64,000 bases of DNA from Neorhizobium sp. (GCA_028283725.1 JAPWKC010000004.1:1927001-1991000), one strand, 5' to 3'; shown: positions 31,685-41,050, counted from the stretch's first letter. The notes: generated by a model not told the origin, from the sequence alone. Translations and numbers: made by a program.

Positions 31685-31722
31685 AAAAGGCCCGAAATCC
31701 TGCCGGATTTCGGGCCTTTTTT
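31685..31722 (+). terminator. Strong rho-independent terminator of carbonic anhydrase gene
   Basis: AAAAGGCCCGAAATCC and GGATTTCGGGCCTTTT form a perfect 16-bp stem with a 4-base loop followed by T. The A run on the other side allows function on the minus strand too, for example behind the RIME/mltB end. Confidence 0.95.
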
Positions 31723-31756
31723 GCATGGATTGCCCGTCAGAGCCGTCGGCCGGGAT

Positions 31757-31857
31757 AGAGCATTTCCGTCTTTCTTCGAAACGCGGAACCGCTTATTTCT
31801 CGTTGCTTCTACGCAATTGCGGACGCAAAACCGGTTCCCGGTTCTGCCGGAATTGCC
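31757..31857. repeat. RIME-type intergenic repeat, copy C (inverted)
   Basis: Read on the minus strand it starts GGCAATTCC and ends AAATGCTCT, matching copies at 11872 and 21835 in reverse orientation. It directly abuts the stop codon of the lytic transglycosylase gene (31858-31860), like copy B at purH. Confidence 0.88.
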
Positions 31858-32673
31858 TTATCGGCCACCGTCGATCTGCTGGCCGATATAGGCGATGGCG
31901 CGCTGGTAGACGGTGGCTGCGTTCCAGCCGGCGATGGCGTTGAAGTTGGGTTCGCCCGGCTGGTAGCCGGCGCCCGACTGCCAGCCATGGCCCTTGAGGA
32001 AGTTCGCGGTCGAAGAGAGCGCGTCTGCGCGCGAGCGCACGAGATCGATATGGCCATCGCCATCGCCATCGGCGCCGAAGCGGATGACGTTTAAGGGCAG
32101 GAACTGGGTCTGGCCGATTTCGCCATGGGCGGCGCCGCGGGCCGACGGGCTGAGATCGCCGCGGGCGACGAGTTGCAGGGCCGCGTAGAGCTGTTCGGTA
32201 AAATAGTCGGAACGGCGGCAGTCATAGGAGAGCGTCGCGACGGCAGACAGTGTGTGCTCGTTGCCCATATAGGAGCCGAAGCCGGTTTCCATGCCCCAGA
32301 TGGCGATGATCGGGCCGGCCGGAACGCCGAAGCGGCGCTCGATCGTGGCAAACAGGGCCGCGTTGGACGCTTTCATCTGCTTGCCGCGGGAAATGATCGC
32401 CGCACCGCCGCGCTTCTTCATGAATTCGTCGAAGGAAAGCTTGAAGCTCTTCTGGCCGCGATCGGCGCGGATCGTGCCGCGATTGTAGACGACATCGGCG
32501 AAAGCGCGGTCGACAACCGACTGGCTGATGCCATGCGACGGTGCGACCTGCTTGAAGTCCTGAACCCAGCGGGTGAAGCCCGAGGCGTCGTTGCCGCATT
32601 GCAAGGCGGCAAAGGCCGGCGTTGCGCTCATCATGCCCACCGCGATCAATCCGGCGACAATCATCTTTCTCAT
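31858..32673 (-). CDS. Lytic murein transglycosylase, MltB/SLT_2 type
   Basis: Cleaves the glycan strands of peptidoglycan in the periplasm with formation of 1,6-anhydro ends. A signal peptide is visible (MRKMIVAGLIAVGMMSATPA, cleaved after AFA). The catalytic Glu129 is in IWGMETGFGSYMG; GEIGQTQFLPLNVIRFG and DLVRSRADALSSTANFLKGH are typical of the MltB group. No lipobox cysteine is present, so it is soluble periplasmic rather than membrane-anchored. At 271 residues it lacks the extra C-terminal peptidoglycan-binding domain of some relatives. Confidence 0.93.
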   Translation of the reverse strand: MRKMIVAGLIAVGMMSATPAFAALQCGNDASGFTRWVQDFKQVAPSHGISQSVVDRAFADVVYNRGTIRADRGQKSFKLSFDEFMKKRGGAAIISRGKQMKASNAALFATIERRFGVPAGPIIAIWGMETGFGSYMGNEHTLSAVATLSYDCRRSDYFTEQLYAALQLVARGDLSPSARGAAHGEIGQTQFLPLNVIRFGADGDGDGHIDLVRSRADALSSTANFLKGHGWQSGAGYQPGEPNFNAIAGWNAATVYQRAIAYIGQQIDGGR

Positions 32674-32817
32674 GTGGTCACATCCATCCCGGTTTCGACC
32701 TGCCCGCTTCTATGTGAGCATCCGAAAATATAACTTCACTGGCTTATGGCGAGCATCTTCAGCGTTCGCAACATGACGCGTCATGAATAGTTCGTGATTC
32801 GCGTCGAAGCCTGAAAG

Positions 32818-32846
32818 AAAAAACCCCGCCTCTTCAGCGGGGTTTT
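32818..32846 (-). terminator. Terminator of asd
   Basis: On the minus strand AAAACCCCGC pairs with GCGGGGTTTT (7-base loop) and is followed by T. It lies 36 bases past the asd stop. Confidence 0.92.
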
Positions 32847-32881
32847 AACCGGATCATGCTTAACAAATCCGAAATATTCTA

Positions 32882-33916
32882 TCAGGCGGCAGTCTTGCGC
32901 GGCTTGATCAGGCCACGGTTGACCAGAAGCTCGGCGATCTGGATGGTGTTGAGGGCTGCACCCTTGCGCAGATTGTCGGAAACGACCCAGATGTTGAGGC
33001 CATTTTCGACCGTGGCATCCTCGCGGATACGCGAGATGTAAGTCGCATCTTCGCCGGCGCTTTCGTAAGGCGTGATGTAGCCGCCATCCTCATGCTTGTC
33101 GATGACGAGGCAGCCCGGAGCGTCGCGCAGGATATCGCGGGCCTGATCGGCGGTGATCTCGTTTTCGAACTCGATATTGACCGATTCCGAATGGCCGATG
33201 AAGACCGGAACGCGGACTGCCGTGCATGTGACCTTGATCTTCGGATCAAGCATCTTCTTGGTTTCGGCCAGAACCTTCCACTCTTCCTTCGTGTATCCGT
33301 CTTCCATGAAGACGTCGATATGCGGGATGACGTTGAAGGCGATGCGCTTGGTGAACTTCTTGGATTCGACCGGATCGGCAACGAAGACGGCGCGGGTCTG
33401 GGTGAAGAGCTCGTCCATGCCTTCCTTGCCGGCACCGGAAACCGACTGGTAGGTGGAGACGACGACGCGCTTGATCTTGGCGGCATCATGGAGCGGCTTC
33501 AGCGCGACGACGAGCTGCGCCGTTGAGCAGTTCGGATTGGCGATGATGTTCTTCTTGCGGAACCCCTCGATGGCGTCCGGATTGACTTCCGGAACGATCA
33601 GCGGAACTTCGGAATCGTAGCGCCAGGCCGACGAGTTGTCGATGACGACGCAGCCCTGCGCGCCGATCTTCGGCGACCACTTCTGCGAGATCGTGCCGCC
33701 CGCCGACATCAGGCAGATATCCGTGTCGGAGAAATCGTAGTTTTCGAGGTTGGACACCTTCAGCGTCTTGTCGCCGAAGGACACTTCGGTACCCTGCGAA
33801 CGGGAAGAGGCCAGCGCCACGACCTCATCGACGGGAAAACCGCGCTCGGAGAGAATGTTCAGCATCTCCCGGCCGACATTGCCGGTAGCACCGACCACTG
33901 CAATCTTGAAACCCAT
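32882..33916 (-). CDS. asd: Aspartate-semialdehyde dehydrogenase
   Basis: Reduces aspartyl phosphate to aspartate semialdehyde, the branch point to lysine/diaminopimelate, threonine and methionine. The NADP-binding motif VVGATGNVGREML is at the N-terminus. The catalytic Cys130 is in NPNCSTAQLV. Further family motifs are STYQSVSGAGKEGMDEL, RIAFNVIPHID and RVPVFIGHSESVN. ATG 33916 has AGAGAG about 7 bases upstream; 344 residues. It stands alone, with its own terminator. Confidence 0.97.
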   Translation of the reverse strand: MGFKIAVVGATGNVGREMLNILSERGFPVDEVVALASSRSQGTEVSFGDKTLKVSNLENYDFSDTDICLMSAGGTISQKWSPKIGAQGCVVIDNSSAWRYDSEVPLIVPEVNPDAIEGFRKKNIIANPNCSTAQLVVALKPLHDAAKIKRVVVSTYQSVSGAGKEGMDELFTQTRAVFVADPVESKKFTKRIAFNVIPHIDVFMEDGYTKEEWKVLAETKKMLDPKIKVTCTAVRVPVFIGHSESVNIEFENEITADQARDILRDAPGCLVIDKHEDGGYITPYESAGEDATYISRIREDATVENGLNIWVVSDNLRKGAALNTIQIAELLVNRGLIKPRKTAA

Positions 33917-34404
33917 GTTATGCTCTCTTTCTGTCTCTCCTCGATCCGGTGAGAGGAAGCCGCGCAAGGGTCACGCGGTGTTCCTTGTCCCCGACCTTGC
34001 CGGGGAGAGAGCGGTAGGCCAGAGACGTCAGACGGTTTTCGTCGTCGTTTTGGCTTTGGTTTTGGAGGAATGGGCAAAACATGCCTGAAGGCCGGCCAGT
34101 GATCCGGACAGGTAGGAAGCAGCGATGTCGAATTCGCGGCAGGACATGGAGGTGTTTTCCCGTTCGCGAAGGTGTTTAGAACATTTCGCGGGGGAGTCAA
34201 GTATTCCGGTGGCCGTTGGCGTTCGGTCATCCGGTCGGTGGTTCCGCCGGAAGGCGTTCAGCGAAAATATTAGACGAAAGTCATAATCCGAAAGCCGCTC
34301 TCTCGCTCCAGGGCCAAGTCTGGCACTCTCTATCATGAACCACTGCCCCATCCGTTTGGAGGAATGGCCGGGCAGTGCGCGCTTCATATCGTGGGAGGAC
34401 GATG
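33917..34404. other. Long intergenic region between asd and the MHS transporter
   Basis: 488 bases between divergent genes. Apart from one possible 39-codon reading frame on the minus strand (34028-34147) and the transporter's ribosome site GGGAGGA near 34393, I identify nothing. It should hold both promoters. Confidence 0.5.
34028..34147 (-). CDS. Possible small protein, 39 residues, unknown
   Basis: Reads MSCREFDIAASYLSGSL with a lysine/threonine-rich end (SSKTKAKTTTKTV). About two thirds of its codons end in G or C, weakly favouring coding. The sequence before the ATG lacks a good ribosome site (only GGGAAAA), so this may be chance. No function is proposed. Confidence 0.35.
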   Translation of the reverse strand: MSCREFDIAASYLSGSLAGLQACFAHSSKTKAKTTTKTV

Positions 34405-36291
34405 ATGGCCAATATTGCGACGGGGGCACCGGCGAAGGCCGGCCCGATGACACGGGAGGAAAAGAAGGTCATCTTCGCATCCTCCCTCGGTACCGTATTC
34501 GAATGGTACGATTTCTATCTCTACGGCTCGCTCGCCACCTATATCGGCGCGACCTATTTCACCCAATATCCGGAGGCGACGCGCAACATCTTCACGCTGC
34601 TCGCCTTTGCTGCGGGCTTTCTGGTGCGTCCTTTCGGGGCGCTGGTGTTCGGGCGGCTGGGCGATCTCGTCGGCCGCAAATACACGTTCCTCGTCACCAT
34701 CCTGATCATGGGTCTGTCGACCTTCCTCGTCGGCGTGCTGCCGGGGGCGGCGACGATCGGGATCGCGGCGCCGATCATCCTCATCGTGCTGCGCCTGCTG
34801 CAGGGCCTGGCGCTCGGCGGCGAGTATGGCGGGGCGGCGACCTATGTGGCGGAACATGCGCCGCATGGGCGGCGTGGCTATTTCACCTCGTGGATCCAGA
34901 CGACGGCGACGCTCGGCCTGTTCCTGTCGCTGATCGTCATCGTCGCCGTGCAGTCGATCATGGGCACGACGGCCTTCGCCGCCTGGGGCTGGCGCATTCC
35001 CTTCCTCGTGTCGGTCCTGCTTCTCGGCGTCTCCGTCTGGATCCGCTTGAAGATGAACGAATCGCCCGCCTTCCAGAAGATGAAGGCAGAGGGCAAGGGT
35101 TCGAAGGCGCCGCTTACCGAAGCGTTCGGCCAATGGCGCAATGCGAAGATCGCCATTATCGCGCTGCTGGGTGCCACGATGGGGCAGGCGGTCGTCTGGT
35201 ATGGCGGGCAGTTCTACGCGCTGTTCTTCCTGCAGAACGTGCTGAAGGTCGATTTGCAGGCCGCCAATATCATGGTCGCCGTGGCGCTGTTTCTCGGGGC
35301 GCCCTTCTTCGTCATCTTCGGCGCGCTGTCCGACAAGATCGGCCGCAAGCCGATCATCATGGCGGGTATGCTGATCGCGGCGGTCACCTACATGCCGCTG
35401 TTCAAGGCAATGACGTCGATGGCCAACCCGGCGCTTGCCGAGGCGCAGGCGACGATCAAGGCCACGGTGACGGCCGATCCGGCGGATTGCAAATTCCAGT
35501 TCAATCCGACCGGCACGTCGAAATTCACCAGTTCCTGCGATATCGCCACGGCCTTCCTGACCAAGAACTCCGTGCCCTACGAACTGGCGCCTGGACCGGC
35601 CGGCCAGCCGGCTACGGTGAAGATCGCAGACAAGTCGATCACCAGCTATGACGCGGTGGCCGCCGGTGCCGATGGCCGTGCCAAGCAGGCATCGCTCGAA
35701 AAAGGCATCAACGTCGCCCTTCACGATGCCGGTTATCCGCTGAAGCGCGGCCCGGTGAAGGTGCCCGATGGCAAGCTCGACGGCTTCATTGCCGCCAACC
35801 CGGAACTCGGTCTCAATGCCGCTGCCGTGCGCTCCGGTGACAAGGTGGCGATGACGTCCGCCGATCTCGTGTCGCAGAAGCTTCTGACGGCAGATGAGGC
35901 AAAGGCGGTCACGGCCGACATGCCGGTCTATACGATTGCCGAGGGCGGCGCCTTCACCATGGTGGCGGACCCGGCAAAGGTGAACTGGATCGGCACGATC
36001 GCGGTGCTCTTCGTGCTCGTTCTCTATGTAACGATGGTCTACGGGCCGATCGCAGCGCTGCTCGTCGAGCTTTTCCCGACCCGCATCCGTTATACCGGGA
36101 TGTCGCTGCCCTATCATATCGGCAATGGCTGGTTCGGCGGGCTCCTGCCGGCAACGGCCTTTGCGATGAGTGCGGCGGCCGGCAATATCTATTACGGCCT
36201 CTGGTACCCGATCGTGTTTGCCGCGATCTCGCTGGTCATCGGCGTGATCTTCCTGCCGGAAACGAAGGATCGCAACATCAACGCGGACTGA
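34405..36291 (+). CDS. MFS transporter, metabolite:H+ symporter type, with large inserted loop
   Basis: This inner-membrane protein belongs to the MHS branch (organic acid/proton symporters such as KgtP and ProP relatives). Signatures are FASSLGTVFEWYDFYLYG, the first MFS motif FGRLGDLVGRK, GEYGGAATYVAEHAP and the second motif GALSDKIGRKPII. After the helix AAVTYMPLF an extra soluble stretch of about 180 residues (roughly 345-527) intervenes before helix VNWIGTIAVLFVLVLYVTMV. By topology this falls in the periplasmic loop between helices 9 and 10, and it holds two cysteines. Length 628, well above the usual 430-450. ATG 34405 has GGGAGGA at 5 bases. Substrate unknown. Confidence 0.9.
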   Translation: MANIATGAPAKAGPMTREEKKVIFASSLGTVFEWYDFYLYGSLATYIGATYFTQYPEATRNIFTLLAFAAGFLVRPFGALVFGRLGDLVGRKYTFLVTILIMGLSTFLVGVLPGAATIGIAAPIILIVLRLLQGLALGGEYGGAATYVAEHAPHGRRGYFTSWIQTTATLGLFLSLIVIVAVQSIMGTTAFAAWGWRIPFLVSVLLLGVSVWIRLKMNESPAFQKMKAEGKGSKAPLTEAFGQWRNAKIAIIALLGATMGQAVVWYGGQFYALFFLQNVLKVDLQAANIMVAVALFLGAPFFVIFGALSDKIGRKPIIMAGMLIAAVTYMPLFKAMTSMANPALAEAQATIKATVTADPADCKFQFNPTGTSKFTSSCDIATAFLTKNSVPYELAPGPAGQPATVKIADKSITSYDAVAAGADGRAKQASLEKGINVALHDAGYPLKRGPVKVPDGKLDGFIAANPELGLNAAAVRSGDKVAMTSADLVSQKLLTADEAKAVTADMPVYTIAEGGAFTMVADPAKVNWIGTIAVLFVLVLYVTMVYGPIAALLVELFPTRIRYTGMSLPYHIGNGWFGGLLPATAFAMSAAAGNIYYGLWYPIVFAAISLVIGVIFLPETKDRNINAD

Positions 36292-36309
36292 CCGGTTTTC
36301 GGACGATCA

Positions 36310-37125
36310 TCAACTCAGAGAGAGACCCGGTATCGGTGACGATATCGGGTCTTTCGTCGTCTTCGGCAGAAGAGGGGGTGTCGTTACGGGCAGCGGATGA
36401 CGCAATATTGGCCAGTTGTCCGGCCGGCGGCGAAACAGCAGGCCGTGGGCGGAAAAGGCAATCGCGATCGCCACTGAAAACCACGCGCCCAAGCCCAGTC
36501 CCGCCATGACGTCGCTCGGATAATGCGCCCCGACGATGACACGGGAAAATCCGAGCCACAGGCCCATGCTGACAAAGAGCAGGCGGTAGGATGGCGCGAT
36601 CAGCACCATCGCCATCATCAGCGCGCCGACGGTGGTGGCATGGCCCGACGGGAAACTTTCGAACCTGGCGCTGCCATGCAGCATGTCGAAGCTGAAGGGG
36701 CCAAGCTCGTCGAACAGTTTCGGGCGGGCGCGGCCGATCAGGCGCTTCAAGAGGTTGGCGGTGATGCCCGAAAGCGCGATGCAGAGGAAGATGTAGACGG
36801 CCATCTGGCCGACAAAGGCGGCCTGGAGACGGCCTTTCAAGTTCGGTGACAGGCGGTAGGCAACGGCTGCCTGAATGGCGATGACGAGGCTGACGGTGAT
36901 GATCCAGCCCGATTCACCGAAATCCGTCACCGTGCTGCCGAGCGGCTTCAGAAACGAGCCGGTGTGCCGGGCGTAGGAAACGACCGGCGCATCGAGAAGG
37001 CAGATGCCGATGAGGGCGAGGTTGAGCGTGACGAGCGCGAAGGGCCATGTGAGGCAGATCAGCGATCTGGTCGCACCGCAGCAACGGTGACGGCGGCGCA
37101 GGAGTGCGTCGAACGTCTTTCTCAT
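36310..37125 (-). CDS. PAP2-family phosphatase, membrane protein
   Basis: Members dephosphorylate lipid phosphates such as undecaprenyl pyrophosphate, phosphatidic acid or lipid A. The three PAP2 motifs are present in order: KRLIGRARP, PSGH (FESFPSGHATTVG) and SRVIVGAHYPSDV. About six membrane helices are predicted by eye, beginning LICLTWPFALVTLNLALIGI. ATG 37125 is preferred over an upstream ATG because GAGGG sits 6 bases before it; 271 residues. Its last codons coincide with the hairpin that terminates the convergent transporter gene. Confidence 0.9.
   Translation of the reverse strand: MRKTFDALLRRRHRCCGATRSLICLTWPFALVTLNLALIGICLLDAPVVSYARHTGSFLKPLGSTVTDFGESGWIITVSLVIAIQAAVAYRLSPNLKGRLQAAFVGQMAVYIFLCIALSGITANLLKRLIGRARPKLFDELGPFSFDMLHGSARFESFPSGHATTVGALMMAMVLIAPSYRLLFVSMGLWLGFSRVIVGAHYPSDVMAGLGLGAWFSVAIAIAFSAHGLLFRRRPDNWPILRHPLPVTTPPLLPKTTKDPISSPIPGLSLS
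36324..36354 (+). terminator. Terminator of MHS transporter, inside the PAP2 3' end
   Basis: GACCCGGTATCG and CGATATCGGGTC form a 12-bp stem (one wobble) with loop GTGA followed by TTTCGTC. It lies 32 bases after the transporter stop but within the coding sequence of the convergent PAP2 gene. Confidence 0.75.
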
Positions 37126-37287
37126 CAAGTCCCTCTTCCGCTTCGGCCGTGTCAGTCTGCCGTTCATGGCGCGATGGCGGCAACCATAGCGGGCTTCGAT
37201 GACAGGATGAAAACAGGCGTCGGCAGAGAGAGGGCAAGAGGGAAGGGCCAAGACGAGAGCAAGGCCGAGACGAAAGCAAGGTTAAGA

Positions 37288-37323
37288 CGAAAACAGGGCC
37301 ACCCGCACGTTGCGGAGGCCCTG
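37288..37323 (-). terminator. Terminator of leuB
   Basis: Stem CAGGGCC/GGCCCTG with an inner CCGCA/TGCGG stem; on the minus strand it is followed by TTTTCG. It lies 30 bases past the leuB stop. Confidence 0.82.
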
Positions 37324-37352
37324 CCATTGATGATGGATAGAGTATGGAATGA

Positions 37353-38462
37353 TCAGGCGGAAAGCGCCGAAAATTCCTTGAGGATGGCGTCGCCCATTTC
37401 GGCGGTGCCGACCTGGCGGCAGCCCTCGGCCATGATGTCGCCGGTGCGGATGCCCTGATCGAGCACGTTGGCGATCGCCTTTTCCAGCGCATCGGCCTCG
37501 GCCACCATGTTGAACGAGTAGCGCAGGCACATGGCAAACGAGGCGATCATCGCGATCGGATTGGCAATGCCCTTGCCGGCGATATCCGGTGCCGAGCCAT
37601 GGACCGGCTCGTAAAGCGCCTTGCGCTTGCCGGTCTTGGCGTCCGGGGCGCCGAGCGAGGCCGATGGTAGCATTCCGAGCGAGCCGGTGAGCATGGCGGC
37701 AACGTCAGACAGCATGTCGCCGAACAGGTTGTCGGTGACGATGACATCGAACTGCTTTGGCGCACGGACGAGCTGCATGCCGCCGGCATCGGCCAGCATA
37801 TGCTCCAGCTTGACGTCGGAGAAGGCACGCTTGTGGGTTTCGGTGACGACCTGGTTCCACAAGACGCCGGACTTCATGACGTTGCGCTTTTCCATCGAGC
37901 AGACGGCATTTTTGCGGGTGCGCGCCAGTTCGAAGGCGACGCTCGAAATGCGCTCGATCTCGTAGGTGTCGTAGATCTGCGTGTCGATGCCGCGCTTCTG
38001 GCCATTGCCGAGATCGATGATCTGCTTCGGCTCGCCGAAATAGACGCCACCGGTGAGTTCGCGAACGATCAGGATATCGAGCCCTTCGACCAGTTCCGGC
38101 TTCAGCGAGGATGCGGCGGCGAGCGCCGGGTAGCAGATGGCCGGGCGCAGGTTGGCGAAAAGCTCCATATCCTTGCGCAGGCGCAGAAGACCGGCTTCCG
38201 GGCGCACTTCATAGGCAACGCCATCCCATTTCGGGCCGCCGACGGCGCCGAACAGGACCGCATCGGATGCCATCGCCTTGGCCATGTCACCTTCGGAAAT
38301 CGCCACGCCATGGGCGTCATAGGCGCAGCCGCCGACGAGGCCCTCGTCAAGGACGAAATCGGCCTTACCGGCGCTGTTCATATGGGCGATGATCTTGCGG
38401 ACTTCGCCCATGGCCTCGGGGCCGATGCCGTCGCCGGGAAGCAGAAAGAGGGTCTTTGCCAT
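37353..38462 (-). CDS. leuB: 3-isopropylmalate dehydrogenase
   Basis: Catalyses oxidative decarboxylation of 3-isopropylmalate, the third step of leucine synthesis, with NAD. Family motifs are [10 protein letters not shown] at the N-terminus, [22 protein letters not shown] and the NAD-binding [19 protein letters not shown] 38462 starts [12 protein letters not shown]; 369 residues, normal. leuD lies 172 bases upstream on the same strand but each gene has its own terminator, so they are probably separate transcripts or linked by read-through. Confidence 0.97.
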   Translation of the reverse strand: MAKTLFLLPGDGIGPEAMGEVRKIIAHMNSAGKADFVLDEGLVGGCAYDAHGVAISEGDMAKAMASDAVLFGAVGGPKWDGVAYEVRPEAGLLRLRKDMELFANLRPAICYPALAAASSLKPELVEGLDILIVRELTGGVYFGEPKQIIDLGNGQKRGIDTQIYDTYEIERISSVAFELARTRKNAVCSMEKRNVMKSGVLWNQVVTETHKRAFSDVKLEHMLADAGGMQLVRAPKQFDVIVTDNLFGDMLSDVAAMLTGSLGMLPSASLGAPDAKTGKRKALYEPVHGSAPDIAGKGIANPIAMIASFAMCLRYSFNMVAEADALEKAIANVLDQGIRTGDIMAEGCRQVGTAEMGDAILKEFSALSA

Positions 38463-38582
38463 TGTCGTGTGACGTCCTTGCGTTCTTGTTTGCGCAAGCC
38501 TCGTTAGCGAAACCATCCTGCGGTTCCGCTAGGGCTTGCATCAACAGGCTCATCGTTCTTGCGCGCATGCGGCGCGCCGGTC

Positions 38583-38626
38583 AAAAAAAGGCCCCGCCCG
38601 AGCCTGCTCGAAGGGCGAGACCTTTT
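38583..38626 (-). terminator. Terminator of leuD
   Basis: On the minus strand AAAAGGTCTCGCCC pairs with GGGCGGGGCCTTTT (a few internal mismatches) and is followed by seven T. It lies just past the leuD stop. Confidence 0.8.
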
Positions 38627-38634
38627 GAAAGCGA

Positions 38635-39240
38635 TCAGAGCCAGGGACGCTCGGTACGGTTCTTGGCCTCGAACGTGCCGATTGCGGCATCGTTCTTCAT
38701 CGTCGAGGCGATGTCATCGAGACCTTCGAGAAGGATGTGACGACGGGCCGGATCGATGTCGAAATGCAGCGTGCCGCCATCCGGGCCAGTGATTTCCTGG
38801 GCTTCCAGATCGACCGTGAGGATGGCGTTCGAGCCGCGATCTGCATCATCCAGAAGCTTTTCGAGATCTTCCGGGCTGACGACGATCGGCAGAATGCCGT
38901 TCTTGAAACAGTTGTTGTAGAAAATATCGGCGAAGCTCGTCGAAATGACGCAGCGAATGCCGAAATCGAGAAGCGCCCAGGGCGCGTGCTCGCGCGAGGA
39001 GCCGCAGCCGAAATTATCGCCGGCGACGACGATCTGAGCGTTGCGATAGGCGGGCTTGTTCAGGACGAAATCAGGGTTTTCGGAGCCGTCTTCGTTATAA
39101 CGGGCTTCTGCGAAAAGGCCCTTGCCGAGGCCGGTGCGCTTGATCGTCTTCAGGTAGTCCTTCGGAATGATCATGTCCGTGTCGATATTGACGACCGGAA
39201 GGGGTGCGGCGACGCCCGTGAGCTTTGTGAATTTTTCCAT
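38635..39240 (-). CDS. leuD: 3-isopropylmalate dehydratase small subunit
   Basis: Small subunit of isopropylmalate isomerase (second step of leucine synthesis); it pairs with the iron-sulfur subunit LeuC, which is not in this window. Signatures: [32 protein letters not shown] and [20 protein letters not shown] 39240 has GGAGGC about 6 bases upstream; 201 residues, normal. A small membrane-protein gene lies upstream on the same strand. Confidence 0.97.
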   Translation of the reverse strand: MEKFTKLTGVAAPLPVVNIDTDMIIPKDYLKTIKRTGLGKGLFAEARYNEDGSENPDFVLNKPAYRNAQIVVAGDNFGCGSSREHAPWALLDFGIRCVISTSFADIFYNNCFKNGILPIVVSPEDLEKLLDDADRGSNAILTVDLEAQEITGPDGGTLHFDIDPARRHILLEGLDDIASTMKNDAAIGTFEAKNRTERPWL

Positions 39241-39391
39241 GATCTGCCTCCATATGGAATGATCCGAGGAGGCTGCCATAAAGCAAATCAGGCCAAATTT
39301 GAAGGCCGTTTCATGCGCAACCGGTACGCCTCGGGGTCAAGTGAAACGGCGCTTCTTTCGAGATGGTGCGAGGTTGTGGCGAAGCTATCGA

Positions 39392-39631
39392 TCAGAGATC
39401 GATGATCGTGCCGCGGCCATCGTTCCAGACGCGCATGTCGCGCTGGCCGGCCTTCGCATTGCTGCGGGCGCGAACAGGCACCGGCTTTAGCCGCATGGAG
39501 AGCGCACGACCGATCGACAGGACGGCGAGAATGCCGGCAAAGGCGATGGTGAACGAGGCGGTGAGAAGCGCTCCTGCTGCCAATACGGCGACAGCCGAGA
39601 CGATGACGAAGAGTGCGCGTAGATTTTGCAT
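39392..39631 (-). CDS. Small inner-membrane protein, unknown
   Basis: 79 residues with two adjoining hydrophobic segments covering residues about 7-41 (VIVSAVAVLAAGALLTASF, then IAFAGILAVLSI), a basic region and a hydrophilic tail ending RVWNDGRGTIIDL. AGAAAGG lies 8 bases before the start ATG, supporting a real gene. It is divergent from the CoA-ester lyase gene. No function recognised; it is upstream of leuD by 151 bases on the same strand. Confidence 0.7.
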   Translation of the reverse strand: MQNLRALFVIVSAVAVLAAGALLTASFTIAFAGILAVLSIGRALSMRLKPVPVRARSNAKAGQRDMRVWNDGRGTIIDL

Positions 39632-39738
39632 AGTTTAAACCTTTCTGCACCTGCGAATGTGGGCTTTCCTCAGGAGACTTGCAAGAGGCGATGAGATGCT
39701 CTCTTATCGGAGTGTAAAAACATTGACACAGACAGCCG

Positions 39739-40683
39739 ATGATTGCCTTGACCGATATCAATTCCGGCTCCGCGCTTTGCCTGCGCCGCTCGGTTCTGTG
39801 CGTTCCCGCCGGCAACCGGCGGGCGCTGGAAAAGACCTTCAGTCTTGATTGCGATGCGGTGATCTTCGATCTGGAAGATTCCGTTTCCTTGGAGATGAAG
39901 GGCGAGGCGCGCGACAATCTGCGGGCGCTGTTTTCGCGGATTGATACGCCGGATACCGGCGGAATGCGCCGGGAAAGGATCGTGCGCATCAATGCTCTCT
40001 CGTCGGCGCAAGCGGTTGCTTGCCTTGGCCGTGCCGACATGGCCGACATGGATCTCGTCCTTGCCATCGCGCCGGATGTGGTGCTCATTCCCAAGGTCGA
40101 GCATGTCGAGGACATCCTGGCGGTGGCTGATATTCTGACCGAGGCAGGCGCGCCGGACGGGCTTTCACTCTGGGCGATGATCGAGACGCCGAAGGGCGTG
40201 CTCAATGCGGCCTCGATTGCCGGCGCCGACAGGCGGGTGAAGGCGCTCGTCGTCGGGCTCAACGACCTGCGCAAGGCAACCGGGGTGTTGCCGCAACCGG
40301 GCCGGGCCTATCTCGTGCCGTGGCTGATGCAGGTTGTGCTTGCCGCCCGCGCCCACGGCATCGACGTGATCGACAGTGTCTTTAATGATTTTGGCGATGC
40401 CGACGGTTTCGATGCGGAATGCGGTGAAGGCCGGGCGATGGGCTTTTCCGGCAAGATGCTGATCCATCCGGCGCAGATTGCGCCTGCAAACCGGCATTTC
40501 GGCCCGAGCCCGGAAGCGCTCAGCGAAGCGCGGGACATCATCCAGGGCTTTGCAGAGCCGCAGGCGCGCATGCTCAACGTCATCAATCTCAACGGCAAGA
40601 TGGTCGAGCGGCTGCATCTGGAAGAGGCGGAAAAGCTCGTGGCGCTGGCCGATCTCATTTCAGAAAGAAAGACATCCGCATGA
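39739..40683 (+). CDS. HpcH/HpaI aldolase family CoA-ester lyase
   Basis: Belongs to the citrate-lyase-beta/malyl-CoA lyase superfamily: cleavage or formation of beta-hydroxyacyl-CoA thioesters in a TIM barrel. Visible motifs are LRRSVLCVPAGNRRALEK, CDAVIFDLEDSV (metal-binding Asp/Glu region), RINALSS, LIPKVEHVEDI, WAMIETPKGVLNA and GKMLIHPAQIAPAN. At 314 residues it fits malyl-CoA or methylmalyl-CoA lyase-like enzymes; the exact substrate cannot be read from the sequence. It overlaps the next gene by 4 bases (ATGA). Confidence 0.88.
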   Translation: MIALTDINSGSALCLRRSVLCVPAGNRRALEKTFSLDCDAVIFDLEDSVSLEMKGEARDNLRALFSRIDTPDTGGMRRERIVRINALSSAQAVACLGRADMADMDLVLAIAPDVVLIPKVEHVEDILAVADILTEAGAPDGLSLWAMIETPKGVLNAASIAGADRRVKALVVGLNDLRKATGVLPQPGRAYLVPWLMQVVLAARAHGIDVIDSVFNDFGDADGFDAECGEGRAMGFSGKMLIHPAQIAPANRHFGPSPEALSEARDIIQGFAEPQARMLNVINLNGKMVERLHLEEAEKLVALADLISERKTSA

Positions 40684-40886
40684 AACTCTACCGCTTTCTC
40701 ACCGGCCCCGACGATGCATCCTTCTGCCACAAGGTGACGGCTGCCTTGAACAAGGGCTGGGCGCTTGAGGGCTCGCCGTCCTACGCATTCAATGCCAAGA
40801 CCGGCGAGATGCAATGCGGCCAGGCCGTCACGAAAACCGTCGATGGCGTCGATTACGATCCGTCGATAAAACTCGGCGAACAGTAA
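40680..40886 (+). CDS. DUF1737 domain-containing protein
   Basis: 68 residues, nearly all the DUF1737 fold: MKLYRFLTGPDDASFCHKVT, LNKGWALEGSPSYAFN and TGEMQCGQAVTK. The pattern of lysine-glycine-tryptophan is typical of this small domain of unknown role. The ATGA overlap with the lyase gene argues for translational coupling and perhaps related function. Confidence 0.88.
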   Translation: MKLYRFLTGPDDASFCHKVTAALNKGWALEGSPSYAFNAKTGEMQCGQAVTKTVDGVDYDPSIKLGEQ

Positions 40887-41050
40887 GCCTCAAGGCCATT
40901 CCGTCAGCAGTTCTCAGTCAGGCGAGAGCCGGTTGCCCTGAGGGTCGTCGCGATCCTTCGGGCTTCCAGGCCTGTTTTAGCATATGCGCGGCAGCAAAGC
41001 GGATGCGCATTCCTGTGCGCATTCCTGCACGGCATGTTTCAGGCAACAGG

